The translations under genes were made by a program, and so were the position numbers. This document shows, in pieces, positions 1-11,570 of a DNA stretch of 64,000 nucleotides. Source of the stretch: Cladorhizidae sp. MBARI D1340-BT2 (lineage: Eukaryota > Porifera > Demospongiae > Poecilosclerida > Cladorhizidae); assembly GCA_028752905.1 (NCBI GenBank), contig JAQNBH010000015.1, positions 9,743,622 to 9,807,621 of the forward strand, given 5' to 3'. Numbering within the stretch: the stretch's first letter is position 1; the number at the start of each line of letters is the position of its first letter. Below the pieces are notes generated by a model. It did no database searches. It was not told the DNA's origin and was given only the letters and a program-made list of their open reading frames with translations.

Positions 1-20
1 TGGACAGGAGTACTGTTGCC

Positions 21-505
21 ACAAGCCTGTTACCGCAAGCACTGCTACCACAAGCACTGTTACCGCAAGCACTGCTGCCGCAAGCACTGCTGCCGCAAGC
101 ACTGTTGCCACAAGCACTACTGTCACAAGCACTGCTACCGCAAGCACTGCTACCGCAAGCACTGCTGCCACAAGCACTGCTACCGCAAGCACTGCTGTCC
201 CACAAGCACTGCTACAGCAAGCACTGCTGCCACAAGCACTACTACCGCAAGCACTGCTGTCCCACAAGCACTGCTACCGCAAGCACTGCTACCGCAAGCA
301 CTGCTACCGCAAGCACTGCTGCCGCAAGTACTGTTGCCACAAGCACTGCTACCACAAGCATTGCTACCACAAGCACTGCTACCGCAAGCACTACTACTGC
401 AAGCACTGCTACCACAAGCACTGCTACCGCAAGCACTGCTGCCACAAGCACTGCTACAGCAAGCAATGCTGGACAGGAGCACTGCGACTACAAGCACTGC
501 TGGAT
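21..505. repeat. 15-bp minisatellite
   Basis: About 32 tandem units of a 15-bp motif (CAAGCACTGCTACCG and close variants) run through this stretch. It probably sits in an intron of the adenylosuccinate synthetase gene, whose later exons must lie beyond the window start. Several reading frames stay open on both strands only because 15 is a multiple of three and the unit lacks stops, so the long ORFs here are not taken as genes. Confidence 0.95.
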
Positions 506-1532
506 GTTCATTCGCCAAATATGACACACCAATTTGTATGAGATCAACACAATATGTGACACAGTCAGTCAGTGATGCTGCAATAAAACCTCTTCCATGA
601 TGCCTTACAACTCCTAGTCCAGCTAAGAGGCTTAGTACACAGTGACAGTGAAGTGAACATGCATACACAAAACTCATAGATGCCAAATTCCAACTTGATA
701 ATTTCCAGGGGTTGGTACACCAGTCAATACTGCATCCACTGGAAAAAGACTTGCAAGACCTATACCCTCAAATTGCCGTCATCCCAAAATTATATGAGGT
801 GTGGCTAACTTGTTGTTTTATTATTCATGCCATTACGTAAGTCCAGCTATCCCCAAAGAAAAGACAGGCAGTTGATACCAAATCAACCCCCCTCATTGGG
901 AACCTTTGGAAACCCGAGCCAGGTGATCCTGAATAAAACACTGTCACCACTTAACTATGCAGGCACTCCAAAGCACTTATAGAAGCACTTATAGAAGTAA
1001 CCACGAAATTAACAGCCCCCCCCCCCCATCATTGGTAACTACAAATCACATACACACATTACCGTCATGTGGCTTTACTTTCCACTTCAAAATTCTAGAT
1101 TTTCAACCACCAGTCAACATTCCGGAAAACACGTAAAAGAACGCACCCCTTCACTCATTGTCTCTTTGTTAACATGTGCTCCACTTCAGACCAATCCACT
1201 CCATTTCACACTTACTAAGCTGGAACAGTCTATTTTCAGTCAGACATCAAAGAGGACACATTACAGTCTTCTACAATATGTTACTCTTTCAAGTGGCAAA
1301 GCCAATATTAGGACTGAATCATGTTAGATTTGATATTCCTACAAAAAAAACACCAAAAATCTCAAACTTGTAATTGTTTCTGACTTGTTTAATCTCCTTT
1401 GCTGTGTTGATGGGACTAGGCTGCATGGGCCTTGTGAATCAACAAGTGCCACTCAACTACCAAAGCACCCCAAACTGATCTCCAACTGATTGGCAAGGGC
1501 CAGATTATTCACTCATTATAAAGTAGACTCAC
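506..1532. other. Non-coding stretch, probably ADSS intron 3
   Basis: No convincing exon is seen on either strand. It contains a C-tract near 1016-1027. The fourth ADSS exon, expected to begin with an Asn-Gly-Val-Val-type sequence after the phase-1 donor at 1532, was looked for on the minus strand and not found. Confidence 0.5.
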
Positions 1533-1912
1533 CAATAATGGATTTGCATCGCTGGCTTATGATACCACTGTGAAGGAGAGGCAATGGGGAAGAGGATGGA
1601 AACATGTGCAAGAGCAATTTAGACTAGATCCCATAGATCCAATAATAATGGCCTACCTTGGAAGGAGGTGGAAATCATAAGTCACAGAGCCAACCTTTAC
1701 AGTGTGGCCAGCATTATTGCCACCCTGACAACAGGCAATAATTAGAGGCACTTCGTTGCAGTACTGGCGTATTTTACAACTACGGTAGTAAATACCTGGC
1801 AGCGAGCCACCACATCAGCGCCTTGTGCTAAGATATCCACCAGCTTGCCTTTCCCTTCATCTCCCCACTGTCCTCCAAGGACTACGTTAACTCCAACCCC
1901 TAATGCAGCCAT
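1533..1912 (-). CDS. ADSS: Adenylosuccinate synthetase, 5' part (exons 1-3)
   Basis: Adenylosuccinate synthetase joins IMP and aspartate using GTP, the first committed step of AMP synthesis. Three minus-strand exons are seen: 1912-1796, 1724-1657 and 1567-1533, with GT-AG introns of 71 and 89 bp that keep frame (phases 0, 2, 1). Residues 13-23 are [11 protein letters not shown], the family's signature phosphate loop with the catalytic Asp (D18). GGNNAGHT follows at 40-47 with the catalytic His (H46), then YDFHLLPSGI. About 73 residues of an expected 430-460 are present; the rest lies left of the window or past the intron minisatellite. The start ATG at 1912 gives a short N-terminus before the P-loop. 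The gene is divergent from the CapA-like gene. Confidence 0.9.
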
Positions 1913-2009
1913 CAGTTTTACTTGTGTCGAAGCTACCAGGGGTTACCCGATATTGTACCAGCAGAGCATGCGCAAACCCACGTGTACCTTTTAAACAACA
2001 CAAAACGTT
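1913..2009. promoter_or_regulatory. Compact bidirectional promoter region
   Basis: These 97 bp separate the start codons of ADSS (minus) and the CapA-like gene (plus), so both 5' UTRs and core promoters must fit here or overlap the coding exons. Visible candidate sites are a palindromic E-box CACGTG (1979-1984) and CATGCGCA (1967-1974), which resembles an NRF-1 half site. No TATA box is obvious. Site function is inferred. Confidence 0.55.
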
Positions 2010-4316
2010 ATGCTGATGGGCAAGGTCCTGAAGCGAGCTTCTTTGCTCTTCTTTGCGCTGTCAGCAGTTTTATGGGCGTTAAGATTGTGCGTAACCCTAG
2101 AGAGAATGGAAAGTTGCGGAGATCCAGCAGTTGTGAGGGAAAAGGGTGAAAAGACATCAAAAAATGGGGCGGATCACAGAGAAGGTGGGTGTAAGCAGCT
2201 AGCCGGCCATTTCTTAGATCTGTTATTCACGAGTAATTTATCTCTCTCTTTATCTCAGCAAACACCCACTCTGATAACACTTCCAAGTGGTTCCACAGCC
2301 AGATCAGCTCTTTCATCCCCACCCACCTTAAAATGCATTCCTCTTGTCCTGCTATCAATTTCTCCACCCACCTCCTCCCAAATATGTCTAGGTTACATCC
2401 ACTGGAATATGAATATTTGGGAACCCTATCAGTTATTGGAGAAGTTCAGTTAGTTCTTGATGGAGATAATATGATAAGGCGACAGGAGCAGTGGCTAGGG
2501 AATGTCTCTGAACTTATTCATGATACCAGTGCTGTCCTGACTAGTTTATCCATATTGGTACAGAATGGTCATAAAAAGACCAAAATTTTGAGGTATTAGA
2601 GTTAATATATCAGTCGACAATAGTATTATGAATTATGTTCACATGCCTCAGTGATCTGAAGTCGTTGGGGAAGACAGTCATGGTTTCTCTAGCAAACACC
2701 ATCATTTCTCACCAAGTCACTGATGCTGGAAGTGTTAGAGAGATATCAAATGTGTTGGATTGGGCAGGCATAGACTGGCTAGGTATGTATGCTAAGAAGC
2801 ATCGTGTCTTGCATTTTGGCCCAGAGAAAGGAGAAAGAGCTGGAGTGATGGCATTTTGTGGAGTCCAGAAACAATGTGCAGACACTCCCAATCTTGCTTT
2901 TTCTCCCATCAAGTATTCTCTGAAACTCGCCAAATCAGCAATTAATGAATTTAATGAGGTAAAATGAGTAACATGTTTTATAACAGCCAATTTTTGTTGT
3001 GTTTATAAAATAAAATTTAAGGATATCAATGATGCTTTTTCAAAATGGCAGAACAAAATGCTTTGGTTCTTGTACTTGTATATACCGGTCGTTGAGACAC
3101 AGGCACTTCAAGTGACCCTTTCCCGATCATAATCTATGCAACAGAATTTCAACAGCAGTATTGTATGATTCATGTGAATAAATATAACATTATATAACCA
3201 TAAACCAAGCATGTGACGGTGCACATGAAGAAGTAAAGCTAATCACTTCCTAGCCATCTGTTTGATGGCCACTCACTCAACAGATTAAAATGCAGGCAAT
3301 CCATGTTTTAAACTTCATATTCTATTGTAGATGGTCAAAGTGGGTGGTATAATTAAGCACTGGGGATAAGTTGAAAACCACAGGAACATCCTCGTTTCCA
3401 TCCTTACTAATCAACCCATCTTTTATTTTATTTTTATTTTTAAAATTTATTTAGGAAATATTCCTTTTTATTTTTCTAACTTGTTGCTGCTATGTTGTTG
3501 TTGTGGTTGTCTGGTTGTGATTTACATAGCATGGAGTGACAGTGATCCTAGTGCTGATGTACTGGGGTCTGGAGACCAGCTACTTCCCAGATGAAACAGC
3601 ACTGAGCATTGCTCGTCAGCTGGCCAAATTGAGGGTTACTGCAATCATTGGATACCATCCTAATTCCATACACCATCATGCTTACTATGGCAATACTCTG
3701 GTCATATTCTCCCCTGGTGTAATTCTGAGCTCAAATCGAATGTCTCACTTTTGCTGGAGAAAAGTAAGTCATGATTGTATGTACTCTAGAACTAGAACAA
3801 TATACTTTGCTTCATACTATGTTCAGAGTTTTATTATATATTTTTTCAGTTTTCTGGGAAATGGGTTTATTCATCGACAAGAGAATGCGAGGCAATACAT
3901 CCACGCAGCAGAGATAAGTTGTTACACAAAGAGCACAGATCAAGAATATACAAACTTCACCTATCAAGGTAAGGAAAAAAAGATGATCAGTTCACATTAT
4001 CATTAGAACATGCTTTTTTAATCACTTGGCCGAGATTGGTAAGCCACACTCACACATTGACTACCAAGTAGATCACTGATGCATGCTAGGTTTGAAGCAT
4101 TGTAGATCCAGCTAAGTCATAATGTATTGGAATGTGTTCATTTCCTTGTTATATAGGACGCACCCAGTTTTGGCAGATTATGTGACCCTAGAGCTTGACG
4201 ACTACGATGCTACACGTGGTCATTTTATAAGAAGACCCACAGCCATCACACAAAAAGAATGGACACGTGTTTGTAGCCATTCAGACACACACTGTTTATC
4301 TTGTGATCAGTTTTAA
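2010..4316 (+). CDS. CapA/PGA-cap-like membrane-anchored protein
   Basis: A complete six-exon model: 2010-2145, 2259-2592, 2652-2958, 3530-3763, 3850-3968, 4157-4316. All introns are GT-AG (59-571 bp), phases agree and the total is 429 codons plus stop. Residues about 8-27 are a hydrophobic signal anchor. Residues 158-200 (VSLANTIISH, then VLDWAGIDWLG) and 260-320 (YWGLE at 270-274, GYHPN at 300-304) follow the order of the bacterial CapA/PGA_cap domain (metallophosphoesterase-like fold, poly-gamma-glutamate capsule synthesis). Two family motifs are altered: HWG reads YWG, and GHHPH reads GYHPN, so metal-dependent catalysis may be lost. An AATAAA lies at 4663-4668. The homology is recognised by motif pattern only; the role in an animal is unknown. 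The start could also be the Met at 2016. Confidence 0.78.
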
Positions 4317-5059
4317 GCATCAAGTTTTTGCTCTGGCAAAAATCCTTTTTATTTCACTGAACATATGAGTTATGATATTATAGTGAACCTGTGTATAATA
4401 GCAACCTGACATAAATAGTGGACCTGTTTCTATTGTAACAAGCATACTGAACATCATCTTCAAAATGTGATTATGGTGGTATGATTGTCAAAATCTTTGC
4501 TAATCAAGAAGAGATTGGTATCATTGGATTTGTTGTTGTTGTTGTCAGTAAGTTAGTTGATAGGGAGTGGTATTGTTTTCTGCTTTTTGGAGGCCAAGCC
4601 TGAGAACTGGTCTTCTGGGGATGGCATCAGACTGTTGACGATGGTTCACAAGTGCAACTGTCAATAAATAATATTAGTAAATGCACCTTATTATTACCTT
4701 GTCTCTGTGAAAGTTTATCGCTATATATAACAAACTAGTGAAAGTCTATTATAATAACAGTACGTCGATTCCCTTGTCTCTGTGAAAGTTTATTATTATG
4801 ACAATGTGTTGATTACCTTGTCTCTGTGAGAATTTATTATTATAGCTACATCTGTTGTTTGTTAAAAATGTTGTAGACGTAGTGATGTAGAGCTGTTGTT
4901 TGCTCACTTCAATGGAGCTGATAAACTGCAAATTATTCTATTTCCATTCTATTTCCATTCCATTGATATAAATAGTATGAGAAGTTTATTCTTTAAAAAA
5001 AAGTTATAGCTAAAATAATTGGTGTTCAATAATTTACTACCGGTATATATATATACCAA
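4317..5059. other. 3' UTR and short intergenic repeats
   Basis: The first part is the probable 3' UTR of the CapA-like gene, with AATAAA at 4663. Positions 4684-4852 hold three imperfect copies of a roughly 57-bp unit carrying CCTTGTCTCTGTGA and AGTTTAT. No coding exon is seen. Confidence 0.6.
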
Positions 5060-5960
5060 AAGCACTTCGTGTGATACCTTGACACTGCAAATTCCCTCAC
5101 TTGATCAGATATGATCATCTTTGGCCATCCATGCCGACAAAAAACAGGAAAAAAGAAAGTCGGCTACACCAATAACTGTCTTGTCTGGTGCAGCTTCGGA
5201 CCGCTTAGAAAAGTAATCAGTAACTAATGAGGAAAAAGGTATGTAATGTGTTGATATTCACTAAAGGGGCAAAGGTTTATGTATAAATATAGCAGATTCA
5301 TTTGAGATCAAAAGAACTGTATAAACTAATCGATGCCAAGTTTGCTACAAACTGAATAGGGATCGGATGTAACTCTGCCATGGCCATTCCACACCTCTTG
5401 CAATATTCCCCAACATCATTTACAACTCCTTCCACCAATGTGTCTAGGAAACCTCCCAGATGAAAATTAAATAAAGAACAGTAGCTTACAACAGAAATTC
5501 TAAATGCCAACATTGTCCAAGTAATATTTTTACTCTAAAATCGATGGCGAACAATATCGTGTAGGGTTGAGGCAAGTGTTTCTCCAAAAGGAAGTGAGCG
5601 GGTCAGGATATTCTCACGTTCAAAACTGCTACTTCTCTGACATGTCAACCCATAGATAGGACATGGACAAGAGCACTCTAGCTAACCAAACATAGAGACA
5701 AACCTTGCTCATATCTTGTCTCTTCCAAAGTGACCATCATCTATATATGCCATTGTGGCAAGCTTTCATAAGCCTCTCTTGTTCTTTCTTGTCCACCACA
5801 ATATGGCTAAAGTGAGAGCCATCAAACGGTGATCTTCGTACACGGTAAAAAAGAAGGCCATCTTTCTCTTCAAAAGAAGCTGCCTGTTGCCTCAGCCCAC
5901 ATTTCTGTTATTTGCCAAATGACTGGGTAAGTTGGTAAACTTGTCTCTTACCAACAGGTA
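5060..5960 (-). pseudogene. Gypsy-type integrase fragment
   Basis: Reading the minus strand from about 5960 down, pieces in changing frames give LLFYRVRRSPFDG, then VVDKKEQERLMKACHNG, then GHFGRDK-like residues. These form the zinc-binding H-H-C-C domain of retroelement integrases. Next come YCKRC and ELHPIP (the linker), DYFSKRSEAAPDKT, and a PKMIISDQ-like stretch, which is part of the integrase catalytic core. Several stops and frameshifts break it, and no LTRs or RT domain were recognised. It could be a Ty3/gypsy LTR element or a related integrase-bearing DNA element. Confidence 0.6.
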
Positions 5961-6174
5961 GTTAATCAAATGTTGATAATGCTTCTCAGTCAAACAAGCA
6001 CTCACATTGAACTCCAGTAAAGAGAAGACTGAGAACTGCCTGAACAAACTGAGCATGCTAGTACACTATTTAAGCGGAGTATGCAAGTACATTACTAATC
6101 TGAGCAAGCAACACTAATTAACCTTAACCCACAACATCAACACTGCGTGTTTAACTTGGATGATTTTTTTCTTA

Positions 6175-8285
6175 AAGATTGTCCTGGCTTTTGTTTCAAC
6201 TCCCTCATTGCTCATACCATGCTCCACTAGTCCTCCTCTTAGTTCCTCTGACCAAGGTTTCCTTGTGTCATTTCCATTCCAAAATCACCCATTCCCTCAT
6301 TTGGTGTTACCAAAAGGCCAATTTCAATTTAGCTTGTAGCCTCCATGATCAAATTGATTGGGGGTCACTATTGTCTGATTTTGATGGTATAATATTATGG
6401 AGAAGTGCATCCCAAGGAAGATATTGTCATCTCGTAGAAGCTTATCTTGGATAAACTATGACATCCTTAAAGCAATCCGCAGAAGGAACATCTTGTTCAC
6501 TGCTTACAAGCGCTCTGGTAGTGTTTGTAAATTAAGAAAATACAAACTTGTCAGGAATGCTGTTGTTTCTGCCAACAGAATTTCAAAAGCAGCAAGATTA
6601 CATTCTGCTGATGCTAAAACATTTTTTTTTAATTGATTAAGTTTCTCTCCAGACATGAGTCAACCACGCCTTCACTTTCCTGCAATGATGTACTCTTCTG
6701 CTCAGATGAAGACAAAACCCAGTTACTTGATCAGCACTTTAATAATAATTTCGACCATTCCCCAACCTTAATGGCTACTCCCTATCAGACTGATCCTTAT
6801 ATATACCTGGCCAACTGAATTACTCTGCACAGAGAATCACGTTTATGACCTAACCACAGCTCTTGACTGTAGAAAAGTAACAATACTATCAGAATGTTCA
6901 AGGTCACCGCCCCTAATATTGTTCCAAGCATTACCAAGCTATTCAACCTCTCTATTCGTACTGGAAGCATACCTAGCAGTTGGAAGCAGGCCAGGGTTGT
7001 TCCTATACCCCAAAGGGGGAGCAAAACAAATCCTGCTAACTACAGACCTATATCAATTTTATCAGTTTTAAGCAAGCTCCTAGAAAGAATCATTCATAAA
7101 CTCATCTCAGAGCACCTCCAGAAATATATACCCATTTCTCAATACCAATGGAGATTCTCCCCTGGTAAGTTTACATACCACTTCTGCACTGCTATCATTT
7201 TATGAATGCAAACTCTCAATCTTTAGCTAAAGGTCATCATAATTTATGTGCTCGATCTTTTTTTATCTTAGCAAAGCCTTCGATTGATTCCATTCCACAC
7301 TCCCCTCTCAATTAACTCCTTATGTTGAATCTGGATCCACACATCATAAATTGGGTCCACAATTATCTAAATAACAGGGAACAGTTTGTGGGTCTTGTTT
7401 CCCATCTCTTACCGTAACATCTGGGGTTCCTCAGGGCTCCGTGGGACCACTACTGTTCCTCATGATGTCGACTGTGTCATCTCTAATGGCCAAGTCGTTG
7501 TCTATGCCGCATTACACCAAGTGATACAGTTGCTAGAGATTTCATGTATGTTCAAAATGATGTCAACACTATCTGTACATGGACCATAGAACTAATTTGT
7601 TTGCATTGAACACCAGGAAATGTTGTTACATATGTCCTGCAGAAAGGCCAGCCCATGTGTTCCAGTTGCTCCTCTTGGTATTGAGGGAGAGATGCTCATC
7701 CAAGTTGAGGATTACAAATATCTGGGAGTCACTCTGTCCAACAACCTCACATGGTCCTCTCACATAAAGAACATCTGCAGGAGGATAATTGGAATGATTT
7801 ACCGTAAATTCTACACTCACTCACAATCAGACTCTCTCTTGAGTCTTTACACTGTGGTATATATATATAGGTAGTACGTCCCCATCTTGAGTATGCTCGT
7901 ACCATTTGGGATCCACACCTCAAAAAAGATGTTGGGAAATTAAAACGAGTATGGAAGTTTGTGTTGCGAGTTTGTTTAAGGGATAAGAACAGCTTATGAG
8001 AGTCTATTGGTTCTTGCAGATATTACTTCTCTCTTCTTCAGGCGACAGACATTGAAACTCTGTCTTCTCTATAACTTTGTATGGCCTTGCTATTTGTGAC
8101 ACACTTCTTGTCATTTACAGAGAATCATTATTTTCAAATAGACTTCGTTCCCATCAATAACTCATCTCTAGTTCGTTCTTCCATCAGCCATTCATCAATG
8201 GAACTCACTTCCTTCGGATATTTGTGGAAAATCTTCCTTTCCCTCATTCAGAAGGTCATTCATTAGTTAGGCACATGTACTATGC
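6175..8285 (+). pseudogene. Decayed CR1/L2-like LINE
   Basis: Fragments in all three plus frames follow the order of a non-LTR retrotransposon ORF2. The linker after the endonuclease comes first (YQKANFNLACSLHDQIDWGS, then SLSWINYDILKAIRRRN, 6300-6630). The RT follows, with IPSSWKQARVVPIP and ANYRPISILSVLSKLLERI (6985-7100), a broken motif-A region near 7260-7300, and SGVPQGS at about 7420-7445. Then come VEDYKYLGVTLSNNLTW (7700-7760), RPHLEYARTIWDPHLK (7880-7925) and the C-terminal SFRRSF-type end near 8250. There are many stops and frameshifts, and the 5' end and endonuclease are missing. The AT-rich tail runs straight into the satellite that follows. Confidence 0.85.
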
Positions 8286-8324
8286 AATCACTATTTTTTG
8301 TTTAACGTTTTTGTGTTGTTAATG

Positions 8325-9740
8325 TACTGTTCCTATATAGATTGGATTACTGGACCTGTATGTTCACTATCCTATATAGATTGGATACTGGACCTGTATG
8401 TTCGTCTATCTCACTATTCCAATATAGATTGGATACTGGACCTGTATGTTCATCTATCTTACTATTCCTATATAGATTGGATACTGGACCTGTTTCTATA
8501 TATATTGGATATTGGACCTGTAGGTTCATCTATCTTACTATTCCTATATAGATTGGATTACTGGACCTGTAGGATCTTACTATTCCTATATAGATTGGAT
8601 GCTGGACCTGTATGTTCATCTATCCTACTATTCCTATATAGATTGGATGCTGGACCTGTATGTTTATAGATTGGATACTGGTCATCTATCTTACTATTCC
8701 TATATAGATTGGATACTGGACCTGTATGTTCATCTATCTTACTATTTCTATATAGATTGGATACTGGACCTGTATGTTCATCTATCTTGGATGCTGGACC
8801 TGTATGTTCATCTATCTTACTATTCCTATATAGATTGGATGCTGGACCTGTATGTTCATCTATCCTATAATTATAGATTGGATACTGGACCTGTATGTTC
8901 ATCTATCTTACTATATATTCCTATATAGATTGGATATCCAGCAACAACAACAGCAACACCCGTGCCTTGCTCTATGCATACACACTTCAACACTGTTGCT
9001 CCAGCAACAACAATAGCAACACCCGTGCCAACTTTATGCATACACACTTCAACACTCTGGACCTTTATGTTCATCTATCTTACTATTCCTATAAGTTTGG
9101 ATACTGGACCTGTAGGTTCATCTATCTTACTAAATATTCCTATAGTAGATTGGATACTGGACCTGTATGTTCCTATATAGATTGGATACTGGACCTGTAT
9201 GTTCATCTATCTTACTATTCCTATATAGATTGGATACTGGACCTGTATGTTCATCTATCTTACTATTCCTATATAATTATATAGATTGGATACTAGACCT
9301 GCATGTTCATCTATCTTACTATATAGATTGGATACTGGACCTGTATGTTCCTATTTCTATATAGATTGGATACTGGTCATCTATCTTACTATTCCTATAT
9401 AGATTGGATACTGGACCTGCATGTTCATCTATCTTACTATATATTCCTAAATATTCCTATAGTAGATTGGATACTGGACCTGTATGTTATACTGGACCTG
9501 TATGTTCATCTATCTTTCTATTTCTATATAGGTTGGATATTGGACCTGTAGGTTCATCTATCTTACTATTCCTATATAATTATATAGATTGGATACTAGA
9601 CCTGCATGTTCATCTATCTTACTATTCCTATAAGATTGGATACTGGACCTGTATCTTGCTATTCCTAGATTGGATACTGGACCTGTATCTTACTATTCCT
9701 AGATTGGATATACTGGACCTGTATGTTCATCTATCGATTA
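8325..9740. repeat. About 48-bp satellite built on a TATAGATTGGATACTGGACC core
   Basis: More than 30 degenerate units share TATAGATTGGATACTGGACC, GTATGTTCATCTATC and TTACTATTCC. Units vary from about 20 to 50 bp by internal deletion. At 8938-9056 two copies of a different segment (CAACAACAA plus ACACCCGTGCC plus TATGCATACACACTTCAACAC) interrupt the array. It begins at the 3' end of the LINE upstream. The open frames here are repeat artefacts. Confidence 0.93.
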
Positions 9741-9917
9741 CAAATTTGTTTAAAAATATTTAAAAAAATAGCCATCTTGCTTACCTTTTCCCACAGCGAT
9801 GATGAGTGCCAAGTTTGTGCAACTCTCTCTCTCGCTTTGTGTGTGTGTATTTTTCAATAAAATACTTGATAGTGTGATAATCCTTGACATCACATTAAAC
9901 ATGCACAACCTCTTCAC

Positions 9918-10059
9918 AGGCAACTCCACCCACCACAATAAGTTGGGCCAGACGTGCAGAGGAATCTTCTGGACGTCTCTTGTGCAGAACTATGTTGAGG
10001 AAGTGGACAGAGATGAGGAGGAGGATGCAGATGATGGCTGTGACCAGAGCTGCCGGGGT
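9918..10059 (-). CDS. Exon of a GABA-B-like class C receptor (TM1)
   Basis: The minus strand from 10059 to 9918 has a 47-codon open frame. It starts with a hydrophobic helix (ALVTAIICILLLISVHFLN), followed by LHKRRPEDSSARLAQLIVVGG. This pattern (TM1, then an FNI-like turn, a basic loop with a Ser-Ser, then N/Q-LIVVGG entering TM2) matches metabotropic GABA-B-type receptors, whose usual loop reads like IKMSSPxLNNLIIIG. The donor after 9918 is GTGAAG (phase 1) and the acceptor before 10059 is weak. No other receptor exon was found: the left side is satellite and LINE, and nothing is recognised upstream. It may be one exon of a larger gene or an orphan relic. Confidence 0.45.
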
Positions 10060-10199
10060 CTACCAAATTTGGTAAATAGGTAGATTAATTTATTTTCGTT
10101 TCTTATTCATCCTAATTGGGTCCTGAAGGTTTTGTGGTAATTTTTTTGGTCAAGTGAATATTATTGTTTACATCTGAAGAATGTATGAAAATACACAAA
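10060..10199. other. Short non-coding gap
   Basis: AT-rich sequence with no exon or repeat recognised between the receptor-like exon and the LINE tail. Confidence 0.4.
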
Positions 10200-10315
10200 T
10201 ATTATTAAGCGGGCGTAACTGATGCAGTGATGGAGGAGGTGGGTGAGGTGTTATGTATTGGGTAGGGAAGCGGTGGCAGGAGAAGGGAACTGTTGTATGG
10301 TGAGCTGATGAAATA
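10200..10315 (+). pseudogene. 3' tail fragment of the APE-type LINE
   Basis: The plus-strand frame gives TDAVMEEVGEV and, after a stop and frame change, RRRELLYGEL. This matches the C-terminus of the LINE copy on the minus strand at 37.3-38.7 kb (DAVMEEVGECVMYW, then RRKELLYGQL). Only the last 35 or so codons are present. Confidence 0.7.
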
Positions 10316-11290
10316 ATGATCTTTGGTCCCCTCCCCTCCCTCCTTGAACAGCAGGACACTCGTAGCTATTGCAACTATTTTATTGTTATTAAGTACTGTT
10401 GTTCTTTTCAATCTAGATCATTATCAGTGTTAGAATTTAGTGTCATACTGCTGTATATATATGTGGTGGTCTTAACAGGCTATAGTACCGTTATTATTAT
10501 GGTAAAACTATTTCATGGTTCATAGTGAAATTTGATAATTTGAGGAAATGGCAAAAAAAATTGCACGAGGGGAAGCTCCCTGCACCAATTTATAAATGTC
10601 CCAACAAACAAACCATGCTATTACAATAATAACTGGGTGAAGAATGTAGGTGTACACCTCATATATTAGTGAGCTAAAAAATGGGCACGAGGAGAAGCCG
10701 AGTGCAATTGCCATCCCTGCTATATATATACATCATGAGTGATAATTATTAGATTTTCACAACAAATTTCTATCTCATGACAAGAATGGGTGAAGAAAAA
10801 ACAGTTTGAAATGCTAACAACCAAAAACTAGAATCCATTATGATGGTGAGTGAATTAATGTTGAGGAGTGTTCTGGCTTTAATATCTTTACTTTTGATGT
10901 TCCTTTGAATTGTCCCCAGGACACTAGATTTTCAAATTCTTTCATAGTGAGGATTCCACGAAAGGTTAGAGGCTATGGTCACGAGTTGGATTATTATATG
11001 TTGGTAGAGTATATGGTGTGGCTAGCTTGCCAAAGTTTAGGTGGACAATCCACTAACACACTTTATATCGATTGCCAAGGTTATATTGCAGCATAAGCTG
11101 TCCTGTGGCGAGCGCATCTAATGTAGACACCTTATATCATCAGTGCTTGTGCAGAGCAAGGGGAGGTCATTCACGTAGATGACTAAGGCCAAGTCTGCTC
11201 CCTTTTGTAGCACACCTGATAAAACAGGGAGTAGAGGAAACACAGATAAGGTTATAATTATACACACTGCAACAAGTTAGCTAGGTCTTG
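10316..11290. other. Non-coding stretch with a possible MITE
   Basis: No gene is supported. At 10546-10714 the ends look like an imperfect inverted pair: ATGGCAA with TTGCAC on the left, and GTGCAATTGCCAT on the right. The two near-copies of GCACGAGGRGAAG lie in direct orientation. It may be a small non-autonomous element. Confidence 0.35.
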
Positions 11291-11299
11291 AACCACTCC

Positions 11300-11570
11300 C
11301 ATTTACTGCCAGTTACCCCCAGGTTCCAGAGCTACTCAGAAGCTCATTATGTGGTACCGAGTCAAGTGCTTTTGACAAGATGCAGTCGACCTTGGTATTT
11401 GAACCAAGGCAGAAGCTATTACGTCTAGGATGAGTGCCTGTCAGGAACCAAACTGATTTGGTGAGATTGACTTAGCCACATAAGTCAGGCAGTAGAGCTA
11501 AGTCAGTGGCTACAGACCAATATCATTCCTTTCCTCAGAATCTAAGGTCCTGGAGAATAGTAAGATAATT
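11300..11570. pseudogene. Inverted LINE reverse transcriptase debris
   Basis: Minus strand (about 11460-11310) encodes QFGFLTG, then SKALDSVPHNELL, the RT motif-A region. Plus strand (about 11500-11560) encodes GYRPISFLSSESKVLEN, an RT segment that normally precedes motif A on the same strand. The 5' segment is therefore inverted relative to the 3' segment. No intact ORF remains. Confidence 0.6.

Noticed and set aside
16..686. Long open frames on both strands over the first 700 bases
   Set aside because: They are forced by a 15-bp repeat with no stops; there is no non-repeat coding sequence.
9750..9938. Second receptor exon (TNLALIIAVGKGK) on the minus strand
   Set aside because: It has a GTAAG donor but no matching acceptor phase and no family resemblance.
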